64,000 nt of DNA, from contig NZ_PJNW01000005.1 of the NCBI RefSeq assembly GCF_002844595.1, positions 62,001 to 126,000 on the forward strand. Direction: 5' to 3'. A program made the translations under genes and the position numbers. Numbering within the stretch: position 1 is the stretch's first letter; every line of letters begins with the position of its first letter. Origin of the DNA: Pleomorphomonas diazotrophica (lineage in GTDB: Bacteria; Pseudomonadota; Alphaproteobacteria; Rhizobiales; Pleomorphomonadaceae). Positions 20,382-30,147 of this stretch are shown piece by piece. Below the pieces are notes generated by a model that searched no databases, was not told where the DNA came from, and saw only the letters and a list, made by a program, of their open reading frames with translations.

Positions 20382-22304
20382 TCAGCCGAGATCGAGGATG
20401 CGCAGCACGTCGGCCGGGTTCTTGGTCGTCGCAAGGTGGGCGACCACCTTGGGATTTTCGAGAACCCTGGCGAGGGCCGACATGACATCCATGTGCTCGT
20501 TGCCCTTGGCGGCGAGGCCAACGACGAGACGAGCCACATTCTCGGGTTCGGGACCGAAGAACACGCCGTCGGGATATTGGCAGACGACGATGCCGGTCTT
20601 CAGAACCTCGTTCTTCGCTTCGTTGGTGCCGTGCGGCATGGCCAGCGACTGGCCGAGGTAGGTCGACACGATGGTCTCGCGCTGGAGCATGGCGTCGATG
20701 TAGCTCGGGGTGATCGCGCCCATCTCCAGAAGCTTGGAGCCGGCGAAGCGAATGGCTTCCTCTTTGGTGGACGCGGTGAGGCCGAGGAAGATATTTTCCT
20801 CACCGAGATTAAAAGATGCGCCACCCTCGGGCTGGCCGGCGGCCGGAGCCGCGGCGGAGCCCGCCTTCGCCTTGATTTCGGCGACGATGCGGTCATAGGC
20901 CGCGCCATCGAGGAAGTTGGAGATGGAGACGTGCGTCGCACCCGGAGCGGCCCGGCGGGCACGCTCGGTCAGGTCCTTGTGGGTGATGACCACATCCACG
21001 TCGGACGGCAGCGCGTTGATCGCGACGTTGCCCGAGCGAATGGCACCGAGACCGGCCTGATCCAGCTTCTTGCGAAGCATGGAGGCCCCCATGGCGGACG
21101 AACCCATGCCAGCGTCACAGGCGACCATGATGGACCGCACCGGACCGGAGATGGCAGCCGAGGCAGCGGAAGCCGGAGCGGCCATGCCCTTCGATTCGGC
21201 CTTCATGGCCCGCATGCGAGCGGCGGCCGCTTCGAGGTCCTCGGCGGCTTCCTCGGTCTTGTCGGTCTTGAGCAGAACCGAAGCGACCAGGAAGGTCACG
21301 GCGGCAGCCAGGACGACCGACGAAATGACACCCACGAAACCATCGGCCGGGGTCATGCCGAGCACGGCGAAGATCGAACCCGGAGAAGCCGGAGCACGCA
21401 GGCCGCCGCCGAGCAGCATGTTGGCCGCGACGCCGGTGGCACCGCCAGCGATCATGGCGATGATCAGGCGCGGCTTCATCAGCACATAGGGGAAGTAGAT
21501 CTCATGGATGCCGCCGAAGAAGTGGATGATGGCGGCAGCCGGCGCCGATTCCTTGGCGTTGCCACGGCCGAAGACCATGTAGGCCAGCAGGAGGCCAAGG
21601 CCCGGACCCGGGTTGGCTTCGATCAGGAACACCAGCGACTTGCCCTGTTCGGCGGCCTGCTGGATACCGAGCGGGGTGAAGACGCCGTGGTTGATGGCGT
21701 TGTTGAGGAACAGCACCTTGGCCGGCTCGACCAGGACCGAGGCCAGCGGGATGACGCCGGTCTGGATCAAGGTGTTGACGGCGGCACCGAGCACGTTCGA
21801 CAGCGAAGCGACGATCGGGCCGACAATCGCGTAGGCGATCATGGCGAGGATCATGCCGATGATGCCGGACGAGAAGTTGTTGACCAGCATCTCGAAGCCG
21901 GGGCGGATCTTGCCGTCGACGAGCTTGTCGAACTGCTTGATCGCCCAGCCGCCGATCGGACCAACGATCATGGCGCCGAGGAACATCGGGATTTCGGCAC
22001 CGATGATGGCGCCGGCGGTGACGATGGCGCCAACGACCGCGCCGCGCTCACCATAAACCAGCTTGCCGCCGGTATAGCCAAGCAGAAGCGGCAGCAGATA
22101 CTTGATCATCGGGCCCACGAGCTGACCGAAATACTCGTTAGGCAGCCAGCCGGTCGGGATGAAGAGGGTGGTAATGATGCCCCAGGCGACGAATGCGCCG
22201 ATGTTGGGCATCACCATGCTGCTCAGGAAGCGGCCCACTTGCTGGACGCGCACCTTGAGATTGGAGGCCGATCCGTCGCCCCCTGCGGTTCCGGTATATG
22301 CCAT
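20382..22304 (-). CDS. mtlA: PTS mannitol transporter subunit IICBA (MtlA)
   Basis: Takes up and phosphorylates mannitol. The 640-residue protein contains all three domains. A membrane IIC runs to about 345, starting FLSSMVMPNIGAFVAWGI, with the conserved region NNAINHGVFTPLGIQQ and IHFFGGIHEIYFPYVLM. IIB follows at about 395-485, with phospho-Cys in VACDAGMGSSAMGASML. The C-terminal IIA has phospho-His in LAMPHGTNEAK. Length and order match the enterobacterial MtlA. It is the first gene of a likely mtlA-mtlD-(EIIA-HPr-EI)-araC operon. Confidence 0.96.
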   Translation of the reverse strand: MAYTGTAGGDGSASNLKVRVQQVGRFLSSMVMPNIGAFVAWGIITTLFIPTGWLPNEYFGQLVGPMIKYLLPLLLGYTGGKLVYGERGAVVGAIVTAGAIIGAEIPMFLGAMIVGPIGGWAIKQFDKLVDGKIRPGFEMLVNNFSSGIIGMILAMIAYAIVGPIVASLSNVLGAAVNTLIQTGVIPLASVLVEPAKVLFLNNAINHGVFTPLGIQQAAEQGKSLVFLIEANPGPGLGLLLAYMVFGRGNAKESAPAAAIIHFFGGIHEIYFPYVLMKPRLIIAMIAGGATGVAANMLLGGGLRAPASPGSIFAVLGMTPADGFVGVISSVVLAAAVTFLVASVLLKTDKTEEAAEDLEAAAARMRAMKAESKGMAAPASAASAAISGPVRSIMVACDAGMGSSAMGASMLRKKLDQAGLGAIRSGNVAINALPSDVDVVITHKDLTERARRAAPGATHVSISNFLDGAAYDRIVAEIKAKAGSAAAPAAGQPEGGASFNLGEENIFLGLTASTKEEAIRFAGSKLLEMGAITPSYIDAMLQRETIVSTYLGQSLAMPHGTNEAKNEVLKTGIVVCQYPDGVFFGPEPENVARLVVGLAAKGNEHMDVMSALARVLENPKVVAHLATTKNPADVLRILDLG

Positions 22305-22821
22305 GTCTTGGAAACTCCTCCACGAAGTCCTGTCACGCCCCAGAGGGAAGCCGACAGACCGCAGAATAAACGACCCCGTCGCCGCAACTACGTTGCGTCG
22401 AAGTAATACCGGCTCCCGGGGTGAGCCAGTCAGATCGTTTAACGTGCGAGCCTCTCCGCTCCTCCATCCCAGCCCCGTATTTCACGGTCCGGGAGATACG
22501 AAAACACCGCTCCGAACGCCTATCGACGCTCGGACTCCAGCACAGTTCAAATGTTGTTCTTACGGGTCCTCGTTCGATTGTGATGAAAACATGACATCAC
22601 TATGAGTTAAAGTGGAAAGATATAAACACGACTGTAAAAATGTATCCCACCTTGACGCAACGTCGCGACGCTTCTCGCTCCTCGCGGCGAAAAGCCCATG
22701 AAATCCATTGATTTGGAATGATATCCATGACTTGAAAATTGTATGATTGAGGCTTGCCTCAGGCCATACTTAAGTCGACATACGGAGCACCCTGGCTCCC
22801 CCGCTTATACTTTTTACTGAT
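22305..22821 (-). promoter_or_regulatory. AT-rich regulatory region upstream of mtlA
   Basis: No gene is visible in this 517-base stretch. From about 22545 to 22820 it is markedly richer in A and T than the surrounding DNA. It contains small palindromes: CGTCGCGACG at 22661-22670 and TGAGGC-TT-GCCTCA at 22748-22761. These are operator candidates for the AraC or ROK regulators encoded downstream. The promoter of the mannitol operon should lie here; no exact -10/-35 pair can be fixed by eye. Confidence 0.5.
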
Positions 22822-22858
22822 GGAAAAAGCAGCGCGCCGGCCTCGAAAGACCGGCGCA
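22822..22858 (-). terminator. Rho-independent terminator of glmS
   Basis: On the minus strand a 7-bp GC stem (GCGCCGG / CCGGCGC) with a 10-base loop is followed by GCTGC and five T residues, about 40 bases past the glmS stop. It is a classic intrinsic terminator that isolates glmS from the mannitol operon. Confidence 0.8.
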
Positions 22859-22895
22859 CCACCCTTGCTCGAACAGGAATCAGCCGATGCGGCGT

Positions 22896-24719
<1,824 letters not shown>

Positions 24720-24880
24720 TGACGAACTAACCCATTGTTGTCCCGGAGGCCGATCTATCAGACGAAACTCGCCTGGGCGATCGCGCCTTTCATGGGAGGC
24801 GACCGTGTCACGCCGAATAACTGGCGACAAGTCAACAATAGTTGCCAAATTTTACAGAAATCTTGCCGAACGGACCGATC

Positions 24881-25204
24881 CTACGGTCTAGGCAGCGCCA
24901 GGGCTTCGGCCAGCACCGCCTCGGGATCGGCGATGGCTCGCGCCGTACCGACGGTCAGCACCGGCACGCTCTGGAAGCGTTCGAGGCCGTCGATATCGAC
25001 GTCAGCGGCAATGATGGCGGCATGAGCGCGGCCGATGTCCTTGCGTGTCAGGACGTCCTCGCTGCCGAGAGCGCCCTGCGTCTCGACCTTGATGAGATAG
25101 CCGAGCCGCTGAGCGGCGGTCAGGAGGCGGGTAGCAGCCATGTAGGTGAGCGCGACACCGGTCGGACAGGCAGTGACGACGACGATCCTGGTGTCGTTCT
25201 CCAT
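24881..25204 (-). CDS. Stand-alone PTS fructose-type EIIB domain
   Basis: A 107-residue protein, consistent with a single fructose-family IIB domain: VVVTACPTGVALTYMAA holds the phospho-Cys (about residue 13). In the family the motif is usually CPTGxAHT; here the His is Leu. Further on, KVETQGALGSEDVLT matches the conserved core. GGAGG is ideally placed before the ATG. No IIA or IIC partner is adjacent: glmS is downstream and a Crp-like gene upstream. It could be a regulatory phospho-acceptor or a remnant of a lost fru transporter; its partner is unknown. Confidence 0.82.
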   Translation of the reverse strand: MENDTRIVVVTACPTGVALTYMAATRLLTAAQRLGYLIKVETQGALGSEDVLTRKDIGRAHAAIIAADVDIDGLERFQSVPVLTVGTARAIADPEAVLAEALALPRP

Positions 25205-25400
25205 GTCGCCTCCTTCCCCGCCATTGCCGCTTGCGATCGATCCGCAGCCGGCATCCCCCAACAACACGTCGCTCTGATACTGCAAATGCGCCGAAGCTGC
25301 AAACCGGGCGGCAGTAGGCGGGCATTGCCGAGATCAACCGCCAATTGTCCGGAACGGTACCGGCAGCCTCGGTCGCCCCCTTCGGACAGGTCACCCGACT

Positions 25401-25946
25401 TCAAGACCGCGAGATGCGGCGCCTGGAAAGCTCCCTGTAAAGCGCTTCGCGTGAGACACCGAGCTCCGCAGCAAGATCCTGCCACAACCCCTTGGCGGGC
25501 AACGTCCGCCCCTCTTCAAGCCAGGCGTCGAGACGCTCTGCGACCGTGCGGAGCGTTCGGATCTCCGCGCGTAACCTGGCGCTCTGGACAGCTTGCGCCA
25601 GATGCGCGGCCCAACCATCGGCAAGGGCGGGATCAGAGGCCAGCCGCGCCCGGAACGTCCCGACCGGGATAGCCCGGACCAGCGCGTCCTTCACGGCATG
25701 AGCATCGCAGTGATAAGTCCGCGAATAGGCCGACGCTTCCGCGAGTACCATGCCGGGTCGCGCTCTTTGCTGGACGACGGGCGCCCCCGCCCCGGTGACG
25801 CGGGTCAGATTCACCCCACCCGCCACGACAAGAAACATGTGCCTGACGGTATCGCCGCTGTGAAACAGACGGGTTCCCACCTCGACCAGGCGCTGTTCGG
25901 CGGCTTCAAAAAGAAGGGCGAGGGCATCCGACATGATCGCTATCAT
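25401..25946 (-). CDS. Crp/Fnr-family transcriptional regulator
   Basis: A 181-residue regulator, short for the family. The N-terminal cyclic-nucleotide-binding-like beta roll (LFHSGDTVRHMFLVVAGGVNL) is followed by a coiled dimer helix and a C-terminal helix-turn-helix, LWQDLAAELGVSREALYREL. No Fnr-type cysteine cluster is seen, so it is unlikely to sense oxygen by an iron-sulfur centre. It is divergent from a Spy/CpxP-like periplasmic gene with about 55 bases between, suggesting it controls that neighbour (inference). The start could be four codons later. Confidence 0.85.
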   Translation of the reverse strand: MIAIMSDALALLFEAAEQRLVEVGTRLFHSGDTVRHMFLVVAGGVNLTRVTGAGAPVVQQRARPGMVLAEASAYSRTYHCDAHAVKDALVRAIPVGTFRARLASDPALADGWAAHLAQAVQSARLRAEIRTLRTVAERLDAWLEEGRTLPAKGLWQDLAAELGVSREALYRELSRRRISRS

Positions 25947-26002
25947 ATGCTTCTTGCCGCATTTATGTCACTCTAGGCCGACCGTTGCGGAGATCTCGTC
26001 TC

Positions 26003-26596
26003 ATGATGTCCTTGCGCGCCCTGTCGATCGGCCTCGCCATCGCCTTCAATCCGGCCGGTGTTTCCGCTCAGGACCATATGGGCCATAGCTCGCCTTACGC
26101 GGGTCTTGAGACACGCGCGATCAAGAGCCTGTCCGAAAGCGACCTCAAGGAGCTGCGCCGGGGCGGCGGCTGGGGGCTTGCACTGCCCGCCGAGTTGAAC
26201 GGCGTTCCCGGCCCGGCGCACTTGCTGGACCTCAGCGACGAGATTCCGCTCTCTGCCGATCAGGTCGCTGCCATTCAGCGGATCTTCGATGCGATGCGAA
26301 GCGAGGCCATCGCCGCCGGGGCGCGGTTGATCGAAGCGGAGGATGCGATCGGGACTGCCTTCCAGTCAGGCGATCTCGACGAGTCCCGCCTGCGTGCGCT
26401 GATCGACGAGGCGGAAGCGGCGCGAGCGGACCTTCGCTTCATCCATCTATCCCGCCACCTCTCGACGCCGCCGCTGCTGAGTTCCGAGCAGATCGCGCGG
26501 TACAACATGCTGCGGGGCTATCGGCCAGATCCATGTGCCAACGTCCCAAAGGGTCACGACGCCGAGATGTGGAGACACCAGAACAACTGCGGTTGA
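26003..26596 (+). CDS. Periplasmic Spy/CpxP-like (LTxxQ) protein
   Basis: A secreted protein of about 197 residues. A signal peptide (LRALSIGLAIAFNPAGVSAQD) is followed by a His/Met stretch (DHMGHSSPYAGL) and a helical region with LSADQVAAIQRIFDAMR and LSSEQIARYNMLRGY, which resembles the LTxxQ repeats of Spy/CpxP periplasmic chaperones or metal-stress sensors. The N-terminal HMGH cluster hints at copper or other metal binding. Two adjacent ATG codons are possible starts. Family assignment is by resemblance only. Confidence 0.68.
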   Translation: MMSLRALSIGLAIAFNPAGVSAQDHMGHSSPYAGLETRAIKSLSESDLKELRRGGGWGLALPAELNGVPGPAHLLDLSDEIPLSADQVAAIQRIFDAMRSEAIAAGARLIEAEDAIGTAFQSGDLDESRLRALIDEAEAARADLRFIHLSRHLSTPPLLSSEQIARYNMLRGYRPDPCANVPKGHDAEMWRHQNNCG

Positions 26597-26869
26597 GACT
26601 GGGGACGCCACCTTCCTCCATCGGAGGTATCGGCGGGCGGTTGCCCCGCCGGTCTTCAGAGGCACGATGCAGGAGTTGGTTCAGCCGCTCTCCGGCCACC
26701 ACAGAGGACCTTGCTGCCACAACCTGCGGCGTCGCCAAGCATCGCAGGCAGCTACTTGGTTTTGCCAAGCAACAGCCGTCAGGTCCTCGTCGCTGCGATC
26801 TTCGCGACGAAGCACGATCCGCCATGGACCTGGCGGCCCAACTTACGGGCTTTCGACGTGGTGGGAAAA
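26597..26869. other. Intergenic region between the Spy-like gene and tRNA-Arg
   Basis: No convincing gene. A short GC hairpin (GGCGGG / CCCGCC) near 26631-26652 may end the Spy-like transcript. Open frames here, for instance one of 128 codons on each strand, have atypical composition and no ribosome binding site. Confidence 0.4.
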
Positions 26870-26946
26870 TGGCGCGCTCGAAGAGATTCGAACTCCTGAC
26901 CCTCAGATTCGTAGTCTGATGCTCTATCCAGCTGAGCTACGAGCGC
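26870..26946 (-). tRNA. tRNA-Arg (anticodon ACG)
   Basis: A 77-base cloverleaf on the minus strand: acceptor arms GCGCTCG / CGAGCGC, D-loop AGCTCAGCTGGATAGAGC, anticodon stem-loop around CTACGAA (anticodon ACG) and T-loop GTTCGAATC. G discriminator plus CCA is encoded. The A34 should be deaminated to inosine to read CGU, CGC and CGA. Confidence 0.97.
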
Positions 26947-27195
26947 AAGCCAATACGATATGAACACCGCCGCGATAAAATCGGCGGTCCCGATCGCTGG
27001 GGAGTGTCTAACCAACTGGCCGGACGAATGCAAGAGCTTTCTGCTCGGCTGCAGCGGCTTTTTATGAAACGGCCGATTTGCCGTCTTTTCAAGTAGTTAG
27101 TCTGAAGTGAGAGGGAGGGAAAACTTGGTCGGCACAATTTCCTTGCCGCCGACCAAGAGACACTTCGCCCAGAACAGCCGACGTCTCTGCGTTCG

Positions 27196-27483
27196 TCAGA
27201 CCCGACGGGCTGCCCTGCGGGTTGCACGACGCTCGGCAATGATGGCACCCGTCGAGGTGGCCGCGGCGGGAACCGGCGACTGGACCGGCCGGCGAGATGC
27301 GAGAAAGGCCGTCACGACGATGGCGAGCAACATCGGCAGCCAAAACAGGACGCCCGACCACGCCATGAGCCTGTTGAGAGGACCACTACGCCCATTGGTG
27401 GCCAGTTCGTGAAGCGACAGCATCGCGAAGCCAAGGCCGACAGCAAAATATGCCAAACTTGCAAAAACAACGAGAGTAAACAT
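27196..27483 (-). CDS. Small hypothetical membrane protein
   Basis: A possible 95-residue protein starting MFTLVVFASLAYFAVGLGF. Two hydrophobic segments (about 2-22 and 42-62, WSGVLFWLPMLLAIVVTAFL) are joined by a polar loop, and the C-terminus is Arg/Ala-rich and cytoplasmic-looking. No family was recognised. Composition fits a real inner-membrane protein, but no strong ribosome binding site is seen. Confidence 0.45.
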   Translation of the reverse strand: MFTLVVFASLAYFAVGLGFAMLSLHELATNGRSGPLNRLMAWSGVLFWLPMLLAIVVTAFLASRRPVQSPVPAAATSTGAIIAERRATRRAARRV

Positions 27484-27935
27484 TGGCGCCAACCCGAGTG
27501 CTACCGATCGAGAACCGATCGGAATGGAAAAGAACCCCTCCGAGCGGTGGCTCGTCGGGCGCTTTCCGGGTCTATCCAAACCCGCATGAACCTGTCGGAA
27601 CCCGCTTCGCTTGCGCGAATACGAATCCCTCCGGCATGGGTGAGGTGGCCGCCACGAAGCTGGCGCGCTCGCTGTTCACCCGACCCGCACCGAGACTGGA
27701 ACCCAGCCTCGCACGGAGAAGGTTAATGAAAGATGAGTCAATCGCACCGATCCGACGCATCAACTCGCTTTCATCGGATCGAAGTATACATCTTTTTCAC
27801 CAAGAGTCGCGCGAAAGTAGAGTTAACGCGCTCAGTTTCTACAGCAAAGACGTGCTCACTGGATCGGAACGCGACCGCAGCGTTTGATTTCACTCGTCAT
27901 TCTTCCGAAGACCGCCTGCTGCTTCGATCAGTCGA
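27484..27935. other. Gene-free stretch upstream of the RpiR regulator 3' end
   Basis: About 450 bases with lower GC than average (especially 27740-27900) and no open frame with family resemblance or a ribosome binding site. No terminator, tRNA or long repeat is visible. Confidence 0.4.
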
Positions 27936-28796
27936 TCATCTGCCCGGCGTATGCCGACCAGACAAAAAGGGCTCAAGACGGCGGTGCAGATCCTCGATGG
28001 TTGCCAGACGGCTTTCCGCCGACTTTCCGAGCGCCGCGCCGGTCGCCGACGCGAGATGGCTGATAAGGGACATCGGCGCCACATAGCTGTCGAACAGGCT
28101 GTCGCCCTTGTTGGGGCAACGTAGCGTCACATGCGCCAGATGGGCGGTTCTGGCCGCCGAGGCGTCGGTGACGAGCAGGATGCGAGCACCCGTGTCGCGG
28201 ACGGCGGCCATCACGTCGCGCAGCATTGGCGGACGGCGGCGGAAACCGAATACCAGGAGGACGTCGTCACCTCCGAGATCGGCAATATCCTCGGCCAGCG
28301 TCTGACCGGCCAGAGGCAGAAGCCGGACGTCGGGTTTCACATGCGCGAGCAGACCCCGCGCATAGGCGGCGAGTGCCGCGGAGTTGCGGAAGCCGATGAC
28401 GTGGAGGCGCCCTGCGGAAACGAGGATATCCACCGCCGCGGCAAGAGCGGTCGGCGGAAGTTCGACGGCAAGACGCTGGAGGTTTTCAACATCCTGGGCG
28501 ATGTGCCGGGCAAAATCCGCGGGCTGTTCCGCAGCGGACAGTTCATAAAGCGGCGAGCCCCAGGTGCGCGCGTCGCGGACGGAGCGGCGCAGGTCGCCAT
28601 AGCTTTCGTAGCCGAGCCGCCGGAAGAAACGAGCGGCTGTCGCCGCCGACACCTCGGCGCGGGCGGCCAGTTCGCCGGCCGTAAAGGCCGAGAGATCGCC
28701 GGCCGCCTCGAGCACGACTTCGGCGAGGCGCTTCTCGCTTTCAGTCAGGTCGTCGAACAGCGCGGCGATGCGAGCATCAACTCCGCCGGATGCCAT
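27936..28796 (-). CDS. RpiR/MurR-family transcriptional regulator
   Basis: A 286-residue regulator. The N-terminal helix-turn-helix domain (LTESEKRLAEVVLEAAGDLS, then SAATAARFFRRLGYESYGDL) is followed by a SIS domain (AAAVDILVSAGRLHVIGFRNSA and DVLLVFGFRRRPPMLRDV) that in relatives binds a phosphosugar or other small ligand. The start MASGGVDARIAAL is preceded by GGAGTGAC; an open frame continues 26 codons upstream but runs through the probable operator. It is divergent from the diaminopropionate/xanthine-dehydrogenase-like operon and is its likely local regulator (inference from position). Confidence 0.87.
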   Translation of the reverse strand: MASGGVDARIAALFDDLTESEKRLAEVVLEAAGDLSAFTAGELAARAEVSAATAARFFRRLGYESYGDLRRSVRDARTWGSPLYELSAAEQPADFARHIAQDVENLQRLAVELPPTALAAAVDILVSAGRLHVIGFRNSAALAAYARGLLAHVKPDVRLLPLAGQTLAEDIADLGGDDVLLVFGFRRRPPMLRDVMAAVRDTGARILLVTDASAARTAHLAHVTLRCPNKGDSLFDSYVAPMSLISHLASATGAALGKSAESRLATIEDLHRRLEPFLSGRHTPGR

Positions 28797-28846
28797 GTCA
28801 CTCCGCTCGTCTCGACTGCTTGCAGACTCTTTTTTCATTTTTTCCA

Positions 28847-28867
28847 TTTCATGAAAATTCTCTTTCA
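28847..28867. promoter_or_regulatory. Candidate RpiR operator in the divergent promoter region
   Basis: The AT-rich gap holds TTTCATGAAA (perfect palindrome, 28847-28856) overlapping TGAAA-N6-TTTCA (28852-28867), with two more TTTCAT-like words nearby. TGAAA-spacer-TTTCA inverted repeats are typical of RpiR-family operators. It lies between both start codons and could control both directions. Confidence 0.55.
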
Positions 28868-28901
28868 TATACACTTCACTGTCAAGCGGGAGGCCGACAA
28901 C

Positions 28902-28919
28902 ATGAAACTGGACCGATGA
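28902..28919 (+). CDS. Five-codon leader ORF overlapping the next start
   Basis: ATG at 28902 with a strong GGGAGG box 9 bases upstream encodes only MKLDR and then TGA. The TGA overlaps the ATG of the ammonia-lyase gene (ATGA), which itself has just a weak GGA box. This arrangement could feed ribosomes to the lyase by translational coupling. It is too short to prove from sequence. Confidence 0.4.
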   Translation: MKLDR

Positions 28920-30145
28920 CCGACCTTATCTCCAACCCAGCCTTCTCACCCGACAAAGCAGCCCTGCTTGTCAACACGGCTCGCAAAAACGGCCCCTATC
29001 CCGAGCCCCTCAAGGAGACGCTGTCGCACGCCGGCTATGTCACCGCCGCCGGGGTCATCACTTCCTGGCCCGGTTACGTGCCGACACCGCTCGCTTCTCT
29101 CACGACGCTGGCGGCGCGGCTCGGTGTGGCGAGCATCCGCTACAAGGACGAAAGCGGCCGCTTCGGCCTCGGCTCGTTCAAGGCGCTCGGCGGGGCCTAT
29201 GCGGTGTTCCGTCTGCTTGTCAAAGAACTCCGGCGACGTGTTGGCCATGTCGATGAGGCGGCACTGGCCGCCGGCCGGCTAAGAGAGGCGGCCAAGCATA
29301 TCACCGTCTGCTGCGCCACCGATGGCAATCATGGCCGTTCCGTTGCCTGGGGCGCACGGATGTTCGGCGCGCGGGCAGTGATCTTCATCCATGCCACCGT
29401 TTCAGAGCGACGCGCCGACGCCATCCGCCGCTATGGCGCCGAAGTCGTCCGCACGGAAGGAAACTACGACGATTCGGTGCGCGAGGCCGACCGGGCCGCC
29501 GCCGCCAACGGCTGGTTCGTCGTTTCCGACACCTCCTATCCCGGCTACACCGACATCCCCTGCGACGTCATGCAGGGCTACTCGGTGATGGTGGCCGAAG
29601 CTCTCGGCGCCTGTGACGTGCCCCCCACCCATGTCTTCACCCAGGCCGGCGTCGGCGGCCTCGCCGCCGCCGTCATCGCCCATCTCTGGGAAGCCTATGG
29701 CGCCAACATGCCCGCCGTCGTCGTGGTTGAGCCGGACAGGGCTGCCTGTCTTTATGAAAGCACCCGAGCCGGCCGGCCGACCGCCGTCACCGGTGATCTC
29801 AACACCATCATGGCCGGCATGGCCTGTGGCGAGCCGTCGGTGATCGCCTGGCCGATCGTCGAAGGCGGAGCATCCGCCTTCATGGTCATCCCCGACGAGG
29901 CGGCACTTGCCACAATGCAGCTCTTGGCGTCGGGCGCGGCGGGGGCCACCATCGTCGGCGGCGAATCGGGGGTTGCGGGTCTTGCCGGATTGATTGTTGC
30001 CGCCAGTCAGCCAGAGTGGCGACGGTCGCTTGGTCTCGACCGCGGCTCCCGTGTCCTGCTCATCGGGAGCGAGGGCGACACCGACCCGGATCTTTACGCC
30101 CGCATCGTCGGCCGCAGCGGCGACGCGGTTCGCGCTGGAGCATAG
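28916..30145 (+). CDS. Diaminopropionate ammonia-lyase (YgeX type)
   Basis: PLP-dependent fold-type II lyase that turns 2,3-diaminopropionate into pyruvate and two ammonia in characterised relatives. The protein has 409 residues. The PLP lysine is in FGLGSFKALGGAYAV (about K89). CCATDGNHGRSVAWGAR is the cofactor phosphate/substrate loop, and TQAGVGGLAAAV and GGESGVAGLAGL complete the family signature. E. coli YgeX is about 398 residues, similar throughout. It is the first full gene of the operon and sets its likely end product: pyruvate plus ammonia. The start overlaps a tiny leader ORF. Confidence 0.92.
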   Translation: MTDLISNPAFSPDKAALLVNTARKNGPYPEPLKETLSHAGYVTAAGVITSWPGYVPTPLASLTTLAARLGVASIRYKDESGRFGLGSFKALGGAYAVFRLLVKELRRRVGHVDEAALAAGRLREAAKHITVCCATDGNHGRSVAWGARMFGARAVIFIHATVSERRADAIRRYGAEVVRTEGNYDDSVREADRAAAANGWFVVSDTSYPGYTDIPCDVMQGYSVMVAEALGACDVPPTHVFTQAGVGGLAAAVIAHLWEAYGANMPAVVVVEPDRAACLYESTRAGRPTAVTGDLNTIMAGMACGEPSVIAWPIVEGGASAFMVIPDEAALATMQLLASGAAGATIVGGESGVAGLAGLIVAASQPEWRRSLGLDRGSRVLLIGSEGDTDPDLYARIVGRSGDAVRAGA

Positions 30146-30147
30146 TG

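Noticed and set aside
26533-26919. 128-codon open frames on both strands before tRNA-Arg
   Set aside because: One runs into the tRNA gene. Codon use and composition are unlike neighbours and no ribosome binding site is present.
26870-26946. tRNA-Arg as an integration site for a genomic island
   Set aside because: No integrase follows, no duplicate of the tRNA 3' end was noticed within the window, and the downstream genes have normal GC content.
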